IMG/VR virus record: IMGVR_UViG_3300045921_000076
Location: 1 to 51,705 of that record
Reading direction: 5' to 3' (one strand)
Length of the DNA stretch: 51,705 nt
Origin: a virus
Position numbers and translations under genes: made by a program. This document shows positions 49,126 to 51,705 of this stretch, one piece after another. The notes below the pieces were generated by a model. The model did no database searches and had not been told where the DNA came from. It saw only the letters and a program-made list of their open reading frames with translations. How positions within the stretch are numbered: the first letter of the stretch is position 1; each line of letters opens with the position of its first letter.

Positions 49126-49349
49126 TTTAAACTCCTCACTGTTACTTGTTTATAGTTTTGTCTAATGTCATGTGCAATGAACGCATCAACTGACTCTGCT
49201 GATTTTAAGTCATCGAACGTTGTCTGTGGTACTCCAACATATAAGTAGGTGTCATTTTGTTTGTACGTCACCGACAGCCGCTGTGACTTATAGTCATACG
49301 TGACTGCTTTTATGTTAGAGTTTTTGTCAGCAAATTCTATCGTAACCAC
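49122..49349 (-). CDS. KTSC-domain protein, 75 aa
   Basis: The protein matches the KTSC pattern: AVTYDYKSQRLSVTYKQND, then YLYVGVPQTTFDDLKSAESV and DAFIAHDIRQNYK. KTSC domains are small beta-alpha modules of unknown function seen in phages and bacteria, proposed to bind nucleic acid or other proteins. It overlaps both neighbours by one to four bases. Confidence 0.8.
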   Translation of the reverse strand: MVTIEFADKNSNIKAVTYDYKSQRLSVTYKQNDTYLYVGVPQTTFDDLKSAESVDAFIAHDIRQNYKQVTVRSLK

Positions 49350-49591
49350 TATCGATGTCCTCCGGTTTTAAGGTAGTATCGTCTACCTGCTTCTATTTTT
49401 ATGCCCTCCTCAAAGCTGTCAAATCCCTCTGGTTCATGAAACCATGCCACGCGCTCTTGTGCTTGTGACGGGTAAACCGATGGCGGCGAACCCCACCACT
49501 TATGTTGTGCGAACCCCCCCTCGTACACACGCACCGGCACAAGTGTTCCTTTGATAAGTTTTAGTTCAGTTCTTAGTAGTTTAGGAAACAT
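49349..49591 (-). CDS. Hypothetical protein, 80 aa
   Basis: A small, Trp/Tyr-rich beta protein (MFPKLLRTELKLIKGTLVPV onward, with HKWWGSPPSVYPSQAQERVA). Its end overlaps the KTSC gene by one base and its start overlaps the 77-aa gene by 11. No family recognised. Confidence 0.55.
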   Translation of the reverse strand: MFPKLLRTELKLIKGTLVPVRVYEGGFAQHKWWGSPPSVYPSQAQERVAWFHEPEGFDSFEEGIKIEAGRRYYLKTGGHR

Positions 49592-49814
49592 TTAGTAACT
49601 CCTTTATTGATGGTTGTAGTTCACTAAACTGTTTGTTGAACTCATCTGCGTCGCTTGCGGACCACTGCTCTTGCATGTCAAACGGCAACTGTGAAAAATG
49701 CCAGTCAAAGATAAAGTAGAACTGGTCGATTGCTCGAGGATCATCAGGTGAGGCGCGTACCATGTCCTCATACACGCCTTGAGCTAGTCTCTTGATTGTG
49801 TCTTTAGGTATCAC
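49581..49814 (-). CDS. Hypothetical helical protein, 77 aa
   Basis: An acidic, helical protein (KDTIKRLAQGVYEDMVRASP onward) rich in Phe and Gln in its second half. It lies three bases after the previous gene. Family unknown. Confidence 0.55.
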   Translation of the reverse strand: MIPKDTIKRLAQGVYEDMVRASPDDPRAIDQFYFIFDWHFSQLPFDMQEQWSASDADEFNKQFSELQPSIKELLNVS

Positions 49815-49817
49815 TTG

Positions 49818-50036
49818 TTAGACCTCCTCATCTTGTGAAACGTTTTCTTCAATAATACCACATACTTCTATGTTGCGGGGATCGTTTGGTTCGTGTACGT
49901 TTATGCATACTTCGCGTGTGACGTCTCCTGCTAGTACGTGGTTTGGTACGTCGTCTACTGTTTGTGCCGTCACTTCTGCTTCGTATGTTGTGACGGTCAC
50001 TATCTGATATCTGACACGGTAGATATTAAGTCTCAT
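49818..50036 (-). CDS. Hypothetical beta protein, 72 aa
   Basis: The first half alternates hydrophobic strand residues (NIYRVRYQIVTVTTYEAEVT), the second half is acidic and ends in DEEV. It overlaps the upstream 72-aa gene by 11 bases. No family recognised. Confidence 0.55.
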   Translation of the reverse strand: MRLNIYRVRYQIVTVTTYEAEVTAQTVDDVPNHVLAGDVTREVCINVHEPNDPRNIEVCGIIEENVSQDEEV

Positions 50037-50244
50037 TAGTAAGCCTCATTTCGTGCTCAACTAACACACGGTTAAGGTGTTGCGTTCGTATCGTTAGCCC
50101 GTGAATCACGTCGGTCAAGTCATCATACAACGCATGTTCCGCGCGGTTATTGAGGTTCAGTTGTTGGTGCAGCACCTTCAGGTCATGCAAGGTACGCTTT
50201 GCTGTTTGGACAAGGTCAAACAATGTTTGAGTATGCTCGGTCAT
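50026..50244 (-). CDS. Coiled-coil hypothetical protein, 72 aa
   Basis: A heptad-rich helix (TLFDLVQTAKRTLHDLKVLH, then LTIRTQHLNRVLVEHEMRL). It overlaps the DUF932-like gene by four bases (ATGA). Function unknown; possibly a partner of that protein. Confidence 0.55.
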   Translation of the reverse strand: MTEHTQTLFDLVQTAKRTLHDLKVLHQQLNLNNRAEHALYDDLTDVIHGLTIRTQHLNRVLVEHEMRLTNET

Positions 50245-50915
50245 GCTGCTGCCTTTATGATCTGTGATAACAAGTCGACGTTGCGTTCAGCCAATCGTTG
50301 TTCTGAACGGGCAGTCTTTGCCATCTGTTCATTGACTATCTGCCACAAGTTATACAGCGTTGGCGCTTGGTCTTCGACACGCCTTGCGGCGCTGTTATCT
50401 ACCAGCGTTAAGACGTTGTTAGTGGTACGCTTAGACAAACCAAGAGACAGTACGATGTTCTTTTGTTGCTCAACACTTAGCTCACGTGTTTTGAGCGCTG
50501 TCATCTGTTCAGTAAGTGTGCTTCGGATCCAAGCAATCGCTTCGACGATGCGATCGTGTAACATAGACAAAAACTGTTCGGCTTTTTGTCCTTTTACGTG
50601 TCTAACTTTCGCATGATAGCCGGTGCTGCCTATGATTAACCCATTAGAGCAAACGAATCGGTATAACCCTACCGAAATTTGCAAAGACTTCTCACCATTG
50701 TAGCTATTGAACAGTACAATACGTGGTGTTAGCTTGTCGCCGGCGGTGTCAAATGTCATGTTATCTAGCGTGAATTGATAACAGTGAACAGTACTTTTTT
50801 TGCGTCCACTCTTTAATTGTCGCACCGTCGACGATACTTGCTGACTTTCCAGAGCATTAGTGATGATGTTTAGAACGTCGGATGTTTCGATTCTCAAGTA
50901 TGAAGTACTAAGCAT
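50241..50915 (-). CDS. DUF932-like phage protein
   Basis: The 224-aa protein contains PRIVLFNSYNGEKSLQIS followed by GLYRFVCSNGLIIGS, the diagnostic stretch of the DUF932 family (phage/plasmid-like proteins of unknown function, often near replication genes). A long helical C-terminus follows. It overlaps the GP88-like gene by eight bases. Function is not known for the family. Confidence 0.75.
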   Translation of the reverse strand: MLSTSYLRIETSDVLNIITNALESQQVSSTVRQLKSGRKKSTVHCYQFTLDNMTFDTAGDKLTPRIVLFNSYNGEKSLQISVGLYRFVCSNGLIIGSTGYHAKVRHVKGQKAEQFLSMLHDRIVEAIAWIRSTLTEQMTALKTRELSVEQQKNIVLSLGLSKRTTNNVLTLVDNSAARRVEDQAPTLYNLWQIVNEQMAKTARSEQRLAERNVDLLSQIIKAAA

Positions 50916-51567
50916 GGTTTGAACTCCCTTCAGTTATAAATTGTTTACTTTTTACTCCGTGATATACTAAACCTATTCGTGGATTAGGTCCTATCGCTAC
51001 CAAGTCATCGTCACTTGCGTTCACGTATCCCGCGCGATGCAAAGCTTCCTCTGACGCGAACACGGCGCTATGACGATCGGTGGTACTGTCTATTAAATGA
51101 TCAGCGAGTCCTCCTTGACTAAAGATTAGTGTAAAGTTCACTGGGATCTGGTTCTCTTTTTGTAAACGTTTAAACAGTGGTACCATTTTTGTGTACGCAT
51201 AAAACTTAACGTTAGGCAGCGCCGTCATAATACTAAACCACGCCATGATATAAGACAGAGAATAAAAGTCACCTGAATCATGAACACGAACGATCGTGGC
51301 GCGTTTCTTTTTAATCTCGCTAACCATAACCTCAACAAAGTCAGGTCTAAGAGTAGCTTGTAACCGAAACTCATACGACGGCTGAACGTTAGACCATACG
51401 TAAGCGCCTTGTTTGGCGTAGCATCCCTTAGCACAAGAGCCAGCGAGAGGACACGTCTTAAGACCAGACGCGCTGAATCCCGCGGGAATACCAAAGTTGA
51501 ATAAACGCTCACCGTGAAGGTCGCCGGTTGACTTGATCTTAGCGTTGCGTGTCAGTAGTTCAGTCAT
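50908..51567 (-). CDS. GP88-like cysteine-cluster protein
   Basis: The 219-aa protein has FNFGIPAGFSASGLKTCPLA and a Cys39-Cys45-Cys49 cluster (CPLAGSCAKGCYA), then RVHDSGDFYS near residue 95, the pattern of the Gene product 88 (GP88) family found in many phages. Cysteine spacing suggests metal or Fe-S binding, but the activity is unknown. Its start overlaps the stop of the pentapeptide gene across the join of the window. The first 16 codons recur at 1-50. Confidence 0.75.
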   Translation of the reverse strand: MTELLTRNAKIKSTGDLHGERLFNFGIPAGFSASGLKTCPLAGSCAKGCYAKQGAYVWSNVQPSYEFRLQATLRPDFVEVMVSEIKKKRATIVRVHDSGDFYSLSYIMAWFSIMTALPNVKFYAYTKMVPLFKRLQKENQIPVNFTLIFSQGGLADHLIDSTTDRHSAVFASEEALHRAGYVNASDDDLVAIGPNPRIGLVYHGVKSKQFITEGSSNHA

Positions 51568-51705
51568 GCGGTAACCCCTTTTTTAATACTGTAAGCATGT
51601 CTATGTACAGTTCGGTATCACGACGGTTGTAGTTGTTACGTTCTCCAATAGCTCTTGCATGTTCTAACCAGTAGTCGATGTCATACGGTCCTTCACAGCC
51701 TATAC
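51518..51705. repeat. Terminal overlap, copy 2 (matches 1-189)
   Basis: These 188 bases repeat the start of the window. Differences are C51577 (A at position 60) and one T fewer in the homopolymer. See copy 1. Confidence 0.95.
51560..51705 (-). CDS. Pentapeptide-repeat protein, 3' fragment (variant C-terminus)
   Basis: This is the last 48 codons of the pentapeptide gene, cut by the window end. The missing T shifts the final codons, so the product ends KKGLPHD and stops inside the GP88-like gene at 51560-51562, instead of ending KKVVTA as in the left copy. Only one version is probably correct for a given genome. Confidence 0.85.
   Translation of the reverse strand, partial: IGCEGPYDIDYWLEHARAIGERNNYNRRDTELYIDMLTVLKKGLPHD

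Noticed and set aside
1-51705. Temperate lifestyle
   Set aside because: No integrase, excisionase or CI-like repressor was recognised, although small unknown proteins leave some doubt.

Overview
The window is a near-complete tailed-phage genome, most likely podovirus-like, with a circular or terminally redundant map of about 51.5 kb. The last 188 bases repeat the first 189 with one substitution and one homopolymer indel, so the ends join inside the pentapeptide-repeat gene and its downstream GP88-like gene. There is no RNA polymerase gene. Several sigma70-type promoters with consensus TTGACA and/or TATAAT boxes suggest that host RNA polymerase of a Gram-negative bacterium does the transcription. 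The host cannot be named from the sequence.

The genome has two divergent arms leaving a control region of about 1.1 kb (1113-2242), which holds a 10-bp phased repeat array, palindromes, dispersed GTTAGC(G) words and a near-perfect rightward promoter. The rightward (+) arm, 2.2-35.4 kb, is the late arm. It runs in this order: small terminase; a long insert of small virion-type proteins with a shared C-terminal beta domain, an HExxH protein, an orphan HicB-like protein and an NlpC/P60-like protein; large terminase; portal; scaffold; major capsid protein; terminator; large fibre; a coiled-coil/TM holin candidate; tail adaptor; a giant (1834 aa) tail nozzle-like protein; five Gln/Ala-rich or very large putative ejection proteins; and a GH24 lysozyme among them.

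The leftward (-) arm starts at about 1.1 kb, passes through position 1 and continues from 51.6 kb down to 35.4 kb, where it collides with the late arm. It begins with transmembrane micropeptides and small unknowns. It then carries GP88-like and DUF932-like proteins, a KTSC protein, and an envelope cassette of a collagen-like lipoprotein, a TM micropeptide and an HELVH metalloprotease-like lipoprotein. Further on come a membrane-anchored ClpP-like protease, a dATP/dGTP diphosphohydrolase-like protein and the replication/recombination set: a Cas4-like nuclease, a family A DNA polymerase in two pieces, an AEP primase, a RuvC-like resolvase, a DinG/XPD-like helicase and a PD-(D/E)XK nuclease.

The most striking locus is 40.7-43.6 kb. 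The DNA polymerase is cut between its TGR motif and motif A, and a lytic transglycosylase gene sits in the gap. The ribosome binding site, start and membrane anchor of the transglycosylase are written in a second frame over the last codons of the polymerase N-terminal gene. Other notable points are several 25-26 aa membrane peptides with good ribosome binding sites, a 43-aa basic peptide ending in an SSB-like acidic tip, and a strong rightward promoter embedded in the leftward arm at 47.7 kb. No tRNA, CRISPR, insertion sequence or integrase was seen.
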